Origin: Salticus scenicus
Lineage: Eukaryota > Arthropoda > Arachnida > Araneae > Salticidae
Direction: 5' to 3'
Assembly: GCA_963930645.1 (NCBI GenBank)
Contig: OZ005662.1
Location: forward strand, 104,082,436 to 104,146,435
DNA length: 64,000 bases
Shown: in pieces, positions 35,275-45,319 of the stretch
How the letters are laid out: every line of letters begins with the position of its first letter
Numbering within the stretch: the first letter of the stretch is position 1
The notes under the pieces: model-generated
Seen by the model: only the letters and a program-made list of their open reading frames with translations
What the model was told of the DNA's origin: nothing
Databases searched by the model: none
Made by a program: the position numbers and the translations under genes

Positions 35275-36000
35275 GTGGATAACAGTGACCATCTTCGCAG
35301 AAGTCTCCGTTTAAGAGGACAATCTCCCGAGTACGGACTTTATTTTCCAGACAGCAGAAAGAAGAAAACGAAAATGCCAGAAACCAAAGTGCCAGAAGAG
35401 ACCAAGCCCGTCGTATTGACTCCTACCTACCAGCAACAAAGAAGCACACTGAGCATCCGAGGAGTGCCTGGAGAAGACCCTCTGAAATGGCTTAAAGAAT
35501 ACGATCGACTGGCTAAATTCAACAAATGGGATGACATGATGTGCTTAGCCAATGTGAATTTCTTCCTTGATGGTACGGCCAAGCAGTGGTACGTAAACAA
35601 TGAAGATACTCTGAATTCCTGGGAGGTGTTCAAGAAGGAATTAAGCGGACTTTTCGGCGACCGACAAAAGTATACAAGGAAGGCGAAAGAACAATTGAAG
35701 AACAGAGCACAACGGTCAGGAGAGAGTACACAGTCCTATATACAGAGTGTCTTAGGTCTGTGCCAGGAAATTAACCCTTCAATGTCCGAAGACGAAAAAG
35801 TGTCTCACCTGATGAAAGGCATTGCGGAGGACATTTATCAGACCCTGCTGACGAAAAAAATCAGCACCACAACTGATTTCATTAAATGGTGCAACTACAT
35901 CGAGGACATGAAGCAGAAGAGGGATGGACGACAAAGATTCGAGAGGCTTCGAAAAGATTCGAAAAAGATTCGGCAAAGATTCGAAAGATCCATCGACTGA
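35275..36000 (+). CDS. gag: gypsy Gag, capsid part (truncated by frameshift)
   Basis: This 241-codon frame starts just 37 bp after the LTR. It contains the Ty3/gypsy capsid signature: SIRGVPGEDPLKWLKEYDRL, a LDGTAKQWY segment, a helix-rich QSYIQSVLGLCQEINPSMSE stretch and a KGIAEDIYQTLL region. Capsid assembles the particle that packages the element RNA. The frame ends early at 35998-36000, within a purine-rich stretch of near-repeats (AAGATTCG repeated at 35932-35985), which probably caused a slippage frameshift. The remainder of Gag continues in another frame (next entry). The upstream ATG is the first in-frame one and fits the family. Confidence 0.85.
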   Translation: MDNSDHLRRSLRLRGQSPEYGLYFPDSRKKKTKMPETKVPEETKPVVLTPTYQQQRSTLSIRGVPGEDPLKWLKEYDRLAKFNKWDDMMCLANVNFFLDGTAKQWYVNNEDTLNSWEVFKKELSGLFGDRQKYTRKAKEQLKNRAQRSGESTQSYIQSVLGLCQEINPSMSEDEKVSHLMKGIAEDIYQTLLTKKISTTTDFIKWCNYIEDMKQKRDGRQRFERLRKDSKKIRQRFERSID

Positions 36001-36480
36001 TCAACCAGACGAAAGAAACTTCAGAGCCATGTTCGAAATTCCTAGAAGAAATAGTCCAAGACGAAGTTCAAAGGGCTCTAGCCCCCGTTTCAGCAACACC
36101 AATCAAAACTCCACGACGACCAACATATGCCAATGTAACCAGGGAATCCAGAGTTTCTGTTCAGAGATCACCCACGTAGCCGAGAAAAACTGACCTTTGG
36201 AGAACAGCTGACAACAGACCAGTCTGCTTCCACTGTGGACGTCCTGGACATGTTGTGCGTTATTGCCGAGAGAGAAAGGCTATTTTCGACAGCTATCGAC
36301 GCCGCCGACAGAACCCCGACGAAATTGACGCAGAAGAAGAATTCGCCGACCAAGCTTCACTGGCCGTTTAACTCCTAGTCCAACTAGAGGCCAATCTCCA
36401 ACACGCCGTTTCACATCACCGTCGCCATATCGTCGATCAAGTCGATCTCCAAGCCGCAATTATGAGGAAAACTAAACGGA
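36001..36480 (+). pseudogene. gag: gypsy Gag, nucleocapsid part, out of frame
   Basis: After the frame break the Gag C-terminal part includes a zinc knuckle CFHCGRPGHVVRYC (36225-36266), with the exact C-x2-C-x4-H-x4-C spacing of retroelement nucleocapsids, followed by a basic RERK and an acidic EIDAEEEF segment. A stop lies just upstream of the knuckle (RSPT, TAG at about 36177-36179) in the same frame, so this part cannot be read through. Nucleocapsid binds element RNA. Confidence 0.8.
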
Positions 36481-36537
36481 GCGACCTTCCAAGGAGGTGA
36501 GGCCGCATGTAATCAAAATCCTCCGTCGGCCGCAAAG

Positions 36538-37083
36538 ATGACTGATAACCAACTAGACGTAATCGTGGATAAAAAGCCGGTACGAGCCTTAGTAGATTCT
36601 GGAGCCTCATTTTCTCTCATCTCCGATAAATGTCACCGATCTCTAAAGAAGGTTCTGTTTTCTGAAGCCAAGAATGTTATGCTCAATGTCGCCGATGGAA
36701 ATTTTGTCCGGCCGATGGGAAAATATGTTTTAAGTATTCTCATAAATAGCAGAGAGCTGCCATTTGAATTCATTGTTTTGCCGCATTGTAGTCATGACAT
36801 AATCCTTGGATGGGACTTTTTAGAAGCTTCCAAAGTCGTGATAGACTGTGGACAGAGTGAACTATTTTTGGAAGACATTTGCCAAGACCTCGCACCGATG
36901 GACGCCTGGAAGTTGTACGCCACAAAAGACTACACTCTCAAGCACCAATCTTTAACTAAACTAGCAGTTTCAGGATGCCAATTACGAAGAGACGTAAATG
37001 TAGTCATAGACGGCAATAAACATCTGCCCTTCGAGAGGAATTTCGCTGTACCATCCAAGCTATCCTTATACCATAACGGATAA
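36538..37083 (+). CDS. pol: gypsy aspartic protease region of Pol
   Basis: Open frame of 181 codons beginning with a retropepsin-type fold: ALVDSGASFSLIS has the catalytic DSGA motif, and HDIILGWDFL matches the conserved second-half element (hydrophobic-G-x-D-F/W-L) seen in gypsy proteases. The protease cuts Gag-Pol. The frame continues past the protease into the linker before reverse transcriptase (residues about 125-181) but ends at TAA 37081-37083, where the family normally continues uninterrupted. The ATG is simply the first in this frame; the real product would be a Gag-Pol fusion. Confidence 0.8.
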   Translation: MTDNQLDVIVDKKPVRALVDSGASFSLISDKCHRSLKKVLFSEAKNVMLNVADGNFVRPMGKYVLSILINSRELPFEFIVLPHCSHDIILGWDFLEASKVVIDCGQSELFLEDICQDLAPMDAWKLYATKDYTLKHQSLTKLAVSGCQLRRDVNVVIDGNKHLPFERNFAVPSKLSLYHNG

Positions 37084-38046
37084 AGTGAAATCTGGGTCGC
37101 CAACCTCCAGTCCAGGAACCAAGTCATTCCTAAAGGGATGTGCTTAGACCTAGCCGAACCCCTGGATGAAGGACATTTATGTGCGATTGCCGACACTACG
37201 GATGGCTTGAATACACGAGACGCGTCAAACTCCCCGATGGACTGCTCCCGGATGTTGTCTCCCGAGTTCAGCAACGAACAAAGAACCAAGCTAGCCCAAC
37301 TGCTTCGAGAGTTTTCTGGAATTTTCCAGAAGACTGACAAGTCGACAGCCTCACGGACGAATGGGAAACACAGGATTCATACAGGTGTTCATGCCCCAAT
37401 CAGCCAACGAGCCTACCGAGTATCATCGACCGAAAGATGCGTCATTCGTGAGGATGTTCAGAAAATGCTTGATAAAGATATCATCCAGCCATCTGAAAGT
37501 CCCTGGTCATCACCCGTGGTACTCGTTAGGAAAAAAGATGGAAGCTGGCATTTTTGCGTAGATTACCGGAACCTCAATAAGATCATGAAAAAAGATGTCT
37601 ATCCTCTACCTCGTATCGACGATACGCTAGACTGTTTGAAAGGCACCAAGTTCTTTTCTGCCATGGACCTCTGCTCTGGCTATTGGCAGATAGAAGTAGA
37701 CGAGGCGGATCGGGAGAAGACGGCATTCATAACCCCCAAAGGTTTATATGAGTTCAAAGTCATGCCGTTTGGTCTCTGCAATGCCCCTGCGACCTTCGAA
37801 AGAATGATGGACAATTTGCTACGTCATTTAAAATGGACTGTGTGTCTTTGCTATTTAGACGACATCCTAGTATTTTCAGAAACTTTCGAAGAACATCTCA
37901 CCCGAGTAAGGCTTGTCTTGAAATGTCTTCAGGAAGCTGGTCTTGTACTCAACCCAAAGAAGTGTCTATTTGCGGCCAAAGAAGTAAAAATACTGGGTCA
38001 TTGCTTGTTTCTAGTAATGGCATCCGCCCAGATCCCGACAAAGTGA
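37084..38046 (+). pseudogene. pol: gypsy reverse transcriptase region of Pol
   Basis: The same frame as the protease, after the stop, carries full reverse transcriptase motifs: DIIQPSESPWSSPVVLVRKK, CVDYRNLNK, YPLPRIDDTL, FSAMDLCSGYWQI, TAFITPKGLYEFKVMPFGL and the catalytic CYLDDILVF (YxDD). A frameshift near 38010-38020 (within LGH...LVSSNG) ends the frame at 38046; the protein would continue in the frame of the next entry. The region matches the usual length and order of the Ty3/gypsy enzyme that copies element RNA to DNA. Confidence 0.9.
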
Positions 38047-38972
38047 AAGCCGTAAGCAATTTTCCAACTCCGAAGAATGTGCATGATATACGAAGCTTTC
38101 TTGGACTTTGCTCATACTTCCGAAGATTTATTAGGGGCTTTTGTTATCTCGCTGACTCCTTGCAGTTGCTTCTAAAAGGTGATGCGAAGTTCCATTGGGG
38201 TCCTGAAGAGGCCGAATTCTTCAAAAGTGTGAAGTCAGCCCTCACTTCTGATCCAAAATTAGGAATGTTCGACGAAAGCGCCCCTACAGAAATTCATACA
38301 GATGCCAGTGGGTATGGTATTGGGGCAGTCCTCGTTCAAATTCAGAACAATGCCGTAAACGTTTTAGCTTACGCCTCAAGAACCTTGACAAAAGCCGAAA
38401 AGAATTATTCCACCAAAAAACGGGAATGCCTTGCCATTGTATGGGCTATCAGCAAATTCCGGCCTTATCTATTCGGAAAACATTTTACTGTGGTAACAGA
38501 TCATCATTCACTATGCTGGCTTATGAGTCTAAAAGATCCTTCAGGAAGACTGGCAAGATGGGCTCTTCGACTTCAAGAACATGATTTCTCAGTGATATAT
38601 AAAACCGGTAAGAAGCACAGGGACGCTGACGCACTGTCGAGAAATCCAGTGGACGAAGAAACTGAGACTTCAGACAAATTTCTAGGACTAATTTCTGTGA
38701 CTACGAGTATGAACCTTGCGATTGAACAGAAAAAAGACCCAGATCTCGCAAAGATTATTCTTTCGAATAACCGCTCCATTGCGGATAAAAGATATTTTGA
38801 ATTAATTGACGGAGTACTGTGCAGGAATAATTTTGACCCTGATAGAAAAACGTGGCTGCCAGTCATCCCCAAACATCTAGAAGTGGTCATACTGAGACAT
38901 TTCCACGACGCTCTCACCGCAAGACATCTTGGTTTTGCAAAAACTTATAAAAGAATCCGCAAAAGGTTTTAA
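38015..38972 (+). pseudogene. pol: gypsy RT end, RNase H and integrase zinc finger
   Basis: This frame resumes with GIRPDPDKVKAV, FLGLCSYFRRFI (RT connection), then RNase H: EIHTDASGYGIGAVL (first Asp), TKKRECLAIVWAI (Glu) and VVTDHHSLCWL (Asp), then HRDADALSR. It ends with the start of the integrase zinc-binding region, HFHDALTARHLG, and stops at TAA 38970-38972 followed by an in-frame TGA. Two adjacent nonsense codons stand where the family has an aromatic pair before PGM. Confidence 0.9.
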
Positions 38973-38975
38973 TGA

Positions 38976-39488
38976 CCTGGGATGTACAGAAATGTCGTTC
39001 GATATGTGATGCACTGTCGAGAATGCCAGAGGAGAAAATCCGTTCCTCAACGACCTCCTGGACGCTTAGTTTCCATTCCTCCAGCTATAGTACCTTTCCA
39101 TCGCATTGGGGTCGATCTTCTAGGAAGATTTCCGAAATCTACTCCTGGGAATAAATGGATCATAGTCTGCACGGATTACTTAACGAGATATGCAGCAACG
39201 AAAGCCTTACGGACCGCTGAAGCCGAAGAAGTAGCGAAGTTCTTGCTCGAAGAAATTCTCTTAAGGCATGGAGCTCCCCGAGTAATTATTCCAGACCGTG
39301 GCGCTGTCTACCAATCCAAACTTGTTTCCGCTCTCGTCGAATTGTGTAATATCGATCATGGTATGACGACAGCAGATCACCCTCAAACAAATGGACTGAC
39401 GGAGCGGTTTAATAAAACTTTGGCTGACATGTTGTCCATGTACGTGGATACAGAACAGAAGAATTGGACGAAATTCTACCATTTGTAG
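38976..39488 (+). pseudogene. pol: gypsy integrase core
   Basis: In frame with the preceding part, this carries the second half of the HHCC zinc finger (HCRECQRRK) and the catalytic triad D-D-E: IVCTDYLTRY, a second Asp in IIPDRGAVYQSKL and Glu in HPQTNGLTERFNKTL. The D-35-E spacing is intact by count. The second Asp is preceded by Pro where Ser is usual. A single-base frameshift near 39475 ends the frame at 39486-39488. Integrase inserts the DNA copy. Confidence 0.9.
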
Positions 39489-39489
39489 C

Positions 39490-40059
39490 CTTAGCCTACA
39501 ACACCGCTAAACAGGAGACGACGGGTTTCACGCCTTTTTATCTACTTCACGGACGTGAAAATGAAACGACGCTGGACACAATGTTACCATTTTGCCCTGA
39601 TGATGTCGATACGATCATATCGCCAAGATGATTGCCAGAGCTGAAGAATCAAGGCAGCTAGCCCGAGTGCAAACTCTGAAAGCCCAAGATAAAGACCGTT
39701 GACGTTACGACTTCAGACACCGAGTGGTTTCTTATGCTCCTGGAGATCTCGTATTGGTGTATACTTCAGTCCGGAAAGTCGGCCTCTCTGAAAAGCTTTT
39801 AAAAAGGTATTTTGTACCATATCAGGTTTTATGTCGTTTATCAGACGTCACTTATGAGGTGAAAGATTTTGATCCTGCCTCGCGAAGAAGAAAACCAAGA
39901 AACTTTGTCCATGTATCACGTATGAAACCCTACCATGATCCGGACAAGCAGATTGAGAACACAAAAAATCAGGAAGATGTTCTTCCTTCTAAAACAAACG
40001 GTACTTACAAGGGACCCATGACGCGTTCGAGGAATAGAGCTTTACAACAGAAGTCCTAA
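39490..40059 (+). pseudogene. pol: gypsy integrase C-terminal part with GPY/F-like module
   Basis: After the frameshift, LAYNTAKQETTGFTPFYLLH is recognisable in another frame; a further shift near 39625 and a TGA near 39702 follow. The last piece (39724-40059) has VVSYAPGDLVLV and then KRYFVPYQVLCRLSDVTYEV, the GPY/F-type module found at the integrase C-terminus of many gypsy elements, and ends with a TAA 40057-40059. Confidence 0.8.
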
Positions 40060-40080
40060 AACAGCGAGACGCTGTTCTTT

Positions 40081-40090
40081 GAAAGGAGGG
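40081..40090 (+). promoter_or_regulatory. Polypurine tract
   Basis: GAAAGGAGGG directly upstream of the 3' LTR (CAA then TGCC), the expected primer site for plus-strand DNA synthesis. Confidence 0.8.
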
Positions 40091-40093
40091 CAA

Positions 40094-40460
40094 TGCCACA
40101 AAATCAGCTTTCTGTACCGCCGCCGTGGCGTAGAGGTGTGTCTTTCGACTGTCACCCAGACAGCCTCAGTTCGATTCCAGCCGGGGGCAAGTAAATTTAA
40201 AGACTCTAAAAAATTATTTCTAGATTCTTATAATTATCTTTCCATATTTAATTTCCTATTCTAGCAGTTTCTAGAATATTCTAATTTATGTTAATCATGT
40301 ATTCTGGAATATTCGAATATTGTATATAAGCGACTTGTTCCTCAGTTTGAGCATGTTCTCAGCCGAGTGTAGCTGTGTTACAAGTTTGTGCTACTAATAA
40401 ACTACGTTTGTTACTTAACTTTGAGTGCTTACTTTGACTCTTCACGACATCTATGTGACA
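40094..40460 (+). repeat. 3' LTR
   Basis: Matches the 5' LTR over its full length with about 20 substitutions and one extra A. TATATAAG, AATAAA and TGTGACA are kept. The short reading frame 40079-40264 across its start is not a gene. Confidence 0.95.
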
Positions 40461-41134
40461 ATATAACAAAAACTCAATTTCACAAATTTGTCCCAAGAGC
40501 AATATTTTCTCAACCATATTTGGCTAAAAGGAAATAAAAATGTCACAATTCGATAAATTTAACTAAAATTTGACGAGTTGTTAAGATAACTTAATCTGAA
40601 AAATCATCCTTTTTATAATAAATGACATGAACTTTTATATTTAATATATAAAATTTTTTTAATGACAGTCAAATATATGTTGTTATTAAAGAAAAATTAT
40701 CAAAAAAATTCTAATATTAGTTGTTTTTTCGACTAAGCCAAAATGATTTATTAATAAATTTGATACATTTCATTTTCATTATAATATTCATATTTTACAC
40801 ATTCCTAGTCTTAAAAAAAGAATTTTCAAAAGAACCAAAGAAACTATATTTCAATAAAATGTAACAAGAATTTACAGGATGTTAAATGAATTTTAAGAAA
40901 TTTTGCAAGATTTTTATTCATTAGTTACCAAAAATCTTAAAAAGTGATATTTAGTATATGTAATAGACGAATAATTTTTGAATTGATTAGTCAACCATTG
41001 CTTTTAAAATTTAGTGATGGATATTGAATGAAAAAGTTGCAAAATCTGTCAACACTGTGTTCAATCAGTTTCATATTTAAAAAATAACGAAAAAGCAAAC
41101 TATTGGCTTAGATTAAAAATATTTCCTACTGTGC

Positions 41135-41360
41135 CATAGGTGCCAACATTTTAACTTATTCCGGAGTACTTTGAGCACCGCTTTTCTTTCATACCACTTA
41201 TTTTTTATTTATAGATTTTTTTTGTTTTATTGAAGTTAAATCTTGTTTATCGAAGATTGTCTTAAATCTTGTCTGCTAAATCTTGTTTTATCTTGTTTTA
41301 TCGAAGATTAAAGACGGGGCTAAAAGTACTATAGAATAAATTAAAATATTGGCATCTATG
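41135..41360. mobile_element. hAT-like MITE in block B copy 2
   Basis: Ends CATAGGTGCCAACATTTT and AAAATATTGGCATCTATG; flanks CTGTGC at 41129-41134 and 41361-41366, a perfect 6-bp duplication. It is the orthologue of 27101-27299, with an internal expansion of TCTTGTTT/ATCGAAGAT units near 41245-41310. Confidence 0.85.
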
Positions 41361-43429
41361 CTGTGCATATCTTTTGCATCATTTCAACTTCAATATATTT
41401 TGCGTCCATGATAACAACTTAAATTTATTCAATTACAAAGAAATAAAACAGGCAGAAGTATTTTTATATACATTTTTAAACTAAAGAAAAATCATACAAT
41501 ATTTCGCTTTCGTATATCCCTCACGTGACGATTACTTTTGTAGTATATTGTCTAAAAACAGCAATACAACTAAAAAAGTATTTTGTTGACTATAGTATTA
41601 AGAGTTTCATAAAATCAACTTTATAGCAATATTACTATGCAGAAAGCATTAAAAATATTGAATAAATGTACTCCTGTAGATTGTCTAACCCTGACCAGTT
41701 CTAACGCTTCAAAGCGCTCTAAACAGTGTTGCCAAATTCGAAATTTTCTTTTATTCAACTGCTACCAATAATTTTCAGAAATAATATTTTATATATAAAA
41801 TGGACAAGTAACTTTCAAAGAGATTGGGCAACCGTTACAGTTAAAACTTACTGGCTGGTGTTAAATAAAAATGGCTATTGATTAAAATCATGAAAGTTCC
41901 TTCAATTTTTATGAACATTTAAAATATCTTATGGGACACCCAGTGTATAAAATACGTTAAATTTTATGTAATGTAAAAATATTCAAATATGCTTAAATAA
42001 TATCCATATGACAGACTGCAATGTAACAGAAAATTTTAGGGAATTTCTGTAGATAAACCAGTTGCGTTCTACATAGTATTTGTATTAAAGAATTTGCCTT
42101 AATGAACATAAGAAACGTAAATTAATTTCTAGGCAATCTATATTCATTAACTGAAATTAGAACACTGAAAGGAAGACAGATATACTAATTGAATAGTACT
42201 CTCTCTTAAACTTCGTTAAAAATACTGATGCAGTTCCAGTAATTAACAAATATAACATTCAACGTATCTGATAATTTCTGTATGGCAATCTCTGTTAACC
42301 ATGCTAAATATACCATAAGGGCTCTGTACTTCTAAAGATACCATATTATTTTGAAAATATCTTTCTTTCTGCATATGAGTCATAAATCTGATTTTAATTA
42401 TGATTTGCGCAACACAAATGAATTTAAACATGTTTTATGAAAATATCCGTCATAGAAAAATCATTGCTTTGGAATTTTTTTAAGTTTCCCTCTACAGAAA
42501 CTCCAGGATGTATTTATCCCATTTTCAAAACAAAACATGCCATAGTGAATCTGAATAACATGTAACAGTTTGAAGGTATTTTTTTAATATTACCGTAAGC
42601 TAGAGCGTGGAGTGTCAGACAGGCACAAAAATAAAAATCATAAACAATTTTCAACTTTGTTAGAAGTGTTAATTACACGTTATTAAAAATTATTTCGTAT
42701 TCAAAAAAAAGAAGGAGAAAGGGAGTTTCAACAAAATTTCTAATAAAACACCACCTTTATTTCCATCTGCCTTTGAATCTACATTACTAAATTACCTTTA
42801 AAATTAGAATAAGCTTTATAGATTTTTTAACTAATGCTATATTTAAAAATTTCATTTATACAAAGAACTTATAAAGTAAGTTTAAATTAAATTTACTAAA
42901 ACAAAGTATATTCCTGTAATTTTTCGAAAAAAAAAAAAAAAAAAAAAGAAGGTACTGGAAATATCCCTTCATCACTAAATCGTAACCCTCAAATATAGTT
43001 CAAGAACAATAAATACTACATTCCAAATTTATTATCTTCTGGTTTCCTATCTATTTTTATCTAGAGATTTCAAAAGAATCTATGAGAAAACACAAACACA
43101 CGAATTGCAACGACGTACTATTCCGTCGTTAAAATTTTATTTCCATATGCTGAAGAGACTTAGAAATCTAGATGAAAAAAAAAAACTTTTTACCGAATAT
43201 TAGTTTTAAGTCTAAAAAAATTGGAGATTTTAGAAAATAAATAACGCTATTTATTTTATTTCGATATAATAAAAAGGATATTTAATGACTTAAAAAAAAC
43301 TTTTTTTTTTTTTTTTTTTTTTTTTTATTAAAGCGGAATAAAACTTTTCTCAATCGTTTGCATTCGATTTCTATAACAAATCGAAAAATGAAACAAAAGT
43401 TAAAAAAAATAAAATAGGGAAACCTAATT

Positions 43430-44229
43430 TATTTACCCCTTAACGGTGGCATATTTTTCAAACACGCACCCATAAAATCAACATTTTTGTCTAATTTAAA
43501 AAAATAGATTGAAAATAAATATATGAATAGTACACATATTTATACTGTACAAAATTTCAAATATATTACATATAATTTGATACTGGCTGGTGTTTTCATG
43601 TACCCTAAAATAGTAAAGGAAAAATGCTCGTGGGGCGGGGTCACTGCCCGTGAATATCACGGGAGCAAGAAGGAAGGGATTAACCCGTTAACGTTCACTG
43701 CTTAATTTATTTTAAAAATTAATAAACTAATTTTAAAAATGGCTTTTACACACATAGCTGATCATATATATTTAAAAAAAATTTTTTTTAAATGCATTGT
43801 TCCTTTTCGAGAAATTTTTGGTTTAAAACATCTTTAAGCTGACCTTATTAAATTCAAATAATATTAAATTTAATAAATAAAACACCTTGTAAGTAAACAT
43901 TATCGACTACAAAACTCGTAAAAGTTGTTTCAGGTAAAAATAATAGTCCAGCTCTTCATTAAATGAAAAAAAAAAAAAAAAAAAAAAAAAACTAGACATG
44001 AGTGCATCATTATACCAGCAATTCACACTCGCTTACACTAAGAAACTTCAAGTCACTTATGCATTTAGCTTCCTTTGAAGCATTATTTGTTAAATTTTCG
44101 AGTAGTGCTGCTATCTACCGAACAAAAATGATATAAAAATATAAAACCTGATTAAAACAAGGGGGAAATGTAAAAAAAATGCTCCATAAAAATTGTTAAA
44201 TGATGTTAAATGTTTGGTTTTGCTGCGAA
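43430..44229. other. Gene-free stretch between blocks
   Basis: A GC-richer piece at 43615-43690 (GTGGGGCGGGGTCACTGCCC and CGTGAATATCACGGG, a short palindrome), with CCCCTTAACGG at 43436 and CCCGTTAACG at 43686, may be a TTAA-type element. Downstream, 43690-44130 is a diverged piece of block A (similar to 240-300 and 1140-1330). A poly-A tract is at about 43968-43991. Confidence 0.45.
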
Positions 44230-44385
44230 ACCAATGAACGATAAAGGGTTAAGCTAAAAACATAGTAATAAAACTGCTTAGAAGAATTTATTAATTTATA
44301 CATTTGTCATTTTGCTAGGAAAAATATAGGAAATATTTTATCGCGAGTAATATTAAGTAATTTCATAGAACGTTTTTCACAATTT
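44230..44385 (+). repeat. Block A copy 2, first part
   Basis: Matches 1-155 closely (same starting sequence, TTATCGCGAGTAATATTAAG). Continuation is at 51188 after the nested MITE and 6.66-kb element. Confidence 0.9.
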
Positions 44386-44871
44386 CAGGGATGGAACACG
44401 GGCGCAGAATTCATACCGGAATCTGTTTAAGAAATGTTACTACCTATAATATCCCAGCAAAACCTCAAATGACGGCTAGCATGAGGCCAAGTGCTGGTTG
44501 CCAGCAGTAGCTGCAATTGGCCCGCCGGTGGCAAAAGTTAACGTTGCCGCAGGGAATATGTTACGCCGGCCATCAGTTGGCCGTATTCAACCGATCCATT
44601 GTTGGCAGCCAGCAGTAAGTTAAAAATAAGTTAGTGGGCCGGTGAATGGGTCGTTGCTGGCAGCTAGCAGTATGATGAAAATATGTAATGGGCCACTGTT
44701 GGTAACGAACATTAGGTTGGAAATTGTTAGAGGGCCAATGTTGGGCCATATGGTGGCAAATATAGTTTTTCCATGTTGTTGCTGGCAGCCTACAGTGGGC
44801 CAGCTGTGGCAAACATAAAAAATTATATTACTGCCGGCAGTCTTCATTGGTCCTTTATATTTTCCTATTAA

Positions 44872-45299
44872 GGGCCCGCTTCACTCACCGTCACTGGAAG
44901 CCGAAGCCAACGTTATTCTATGGGAAATTTTCTTTACAAATAACTTATTAACTAATACATATTTTTAAATTCTGTTTTCACATTCGGAAAATTCCCAACT
45001 GTTAAATTGACGGACTTTTTTAAAAAAAAATTATTTTTTTAATTTTTTATATTTCATTTTGTAGCTGCAAAATACGAATTTTTAATATGTGAAATTTTTC
45101 ATTCTGCAATTTCAAAATAAAATATTAATAATTAAAAAAATACATCTTTAAAAAAGGTCCAACAATTTAAAAGTTGGGAATTTTCTGAATGTGAAAACAG
45201 AATTTAAAATATGTATTGATTAATAAGTTATTTGTAAAGAAAGTTTCCCATAGAATAACATTGACTCGGACTTCCGGAGACGGTAAGTGAAGAAGGCCG
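44872..45299. mobile_element. 428-bp MITE with about 170-bp inverted arms, TTAA target
   Basis: Flanked by TTAA at 44868-44871 and 45300-45303. The left arm starts GGGCCCGCTTCACTCACCGTC and the right arm ends GACGGTAAGTGAAGAAGGCCG; pairing continues through CCCATAGAATAACATT and AACTTATTAA to the poly-A/T centre. TTAA targets suggest piggyBac- or Kolobok-type mobilisation. It is nested in the 6.66-kb element. Confidence 0.9.
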
Positions 45300-45319
45300 T
45301 TAATAGGCCAGCAGTGATT

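Larger units (their letters stand above)
34872..40460 (+). mobile_element. Ty3/gypsy LTR retrotransposon, 5.59 kb, defective
   Basis: Two direct LTRs of 366 and 367 bp (34872-35237, 40094-40460) bound gag, protease, reverse transcriptase, RNase H and integrase in the Ty3/gypsy order; no env-like frame is seen. A purine tract (GAAAGGAGGG, 40081-40090) precedes the 3' LTR. The LTRs differ at about 20 positions plus one 1-base gap by hand alignment, near 5-6 percent, so insertion is moderately old. Internal stops and frameshifts make it unable to encode a full Gag-Pol. It sits in block B copy 2, whose copy-1 counterpart gives the unoccupied site GTAAATATAAC. The target duplication is short and A/T-rich, and its length is ambiguous (3-5 bp). 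Confidence 0.95.
34796..43300 (+). repeat. Dispersed repeat block B, copy 2
   Basis: Same order of landmarks as copy 1, interrupted by the Ty3/gypsy element at 34872-40460. It lacks the hAT MITE at 26225 and the 2.43-kb TIR element of copy 1. The right part (40461-43300) has only short AT-rich reading frames and no recognisable gene; a poly-T tract is at about 43302-43326. Confidence 0.8.

Noticed and set aside
44573..44847. Two minus-strand frames rich in Gln, Trp and Pro
   Set aside because: They translate the GGCC/CTGGCAGCC subterminal repeats of the 6.66-kb element.
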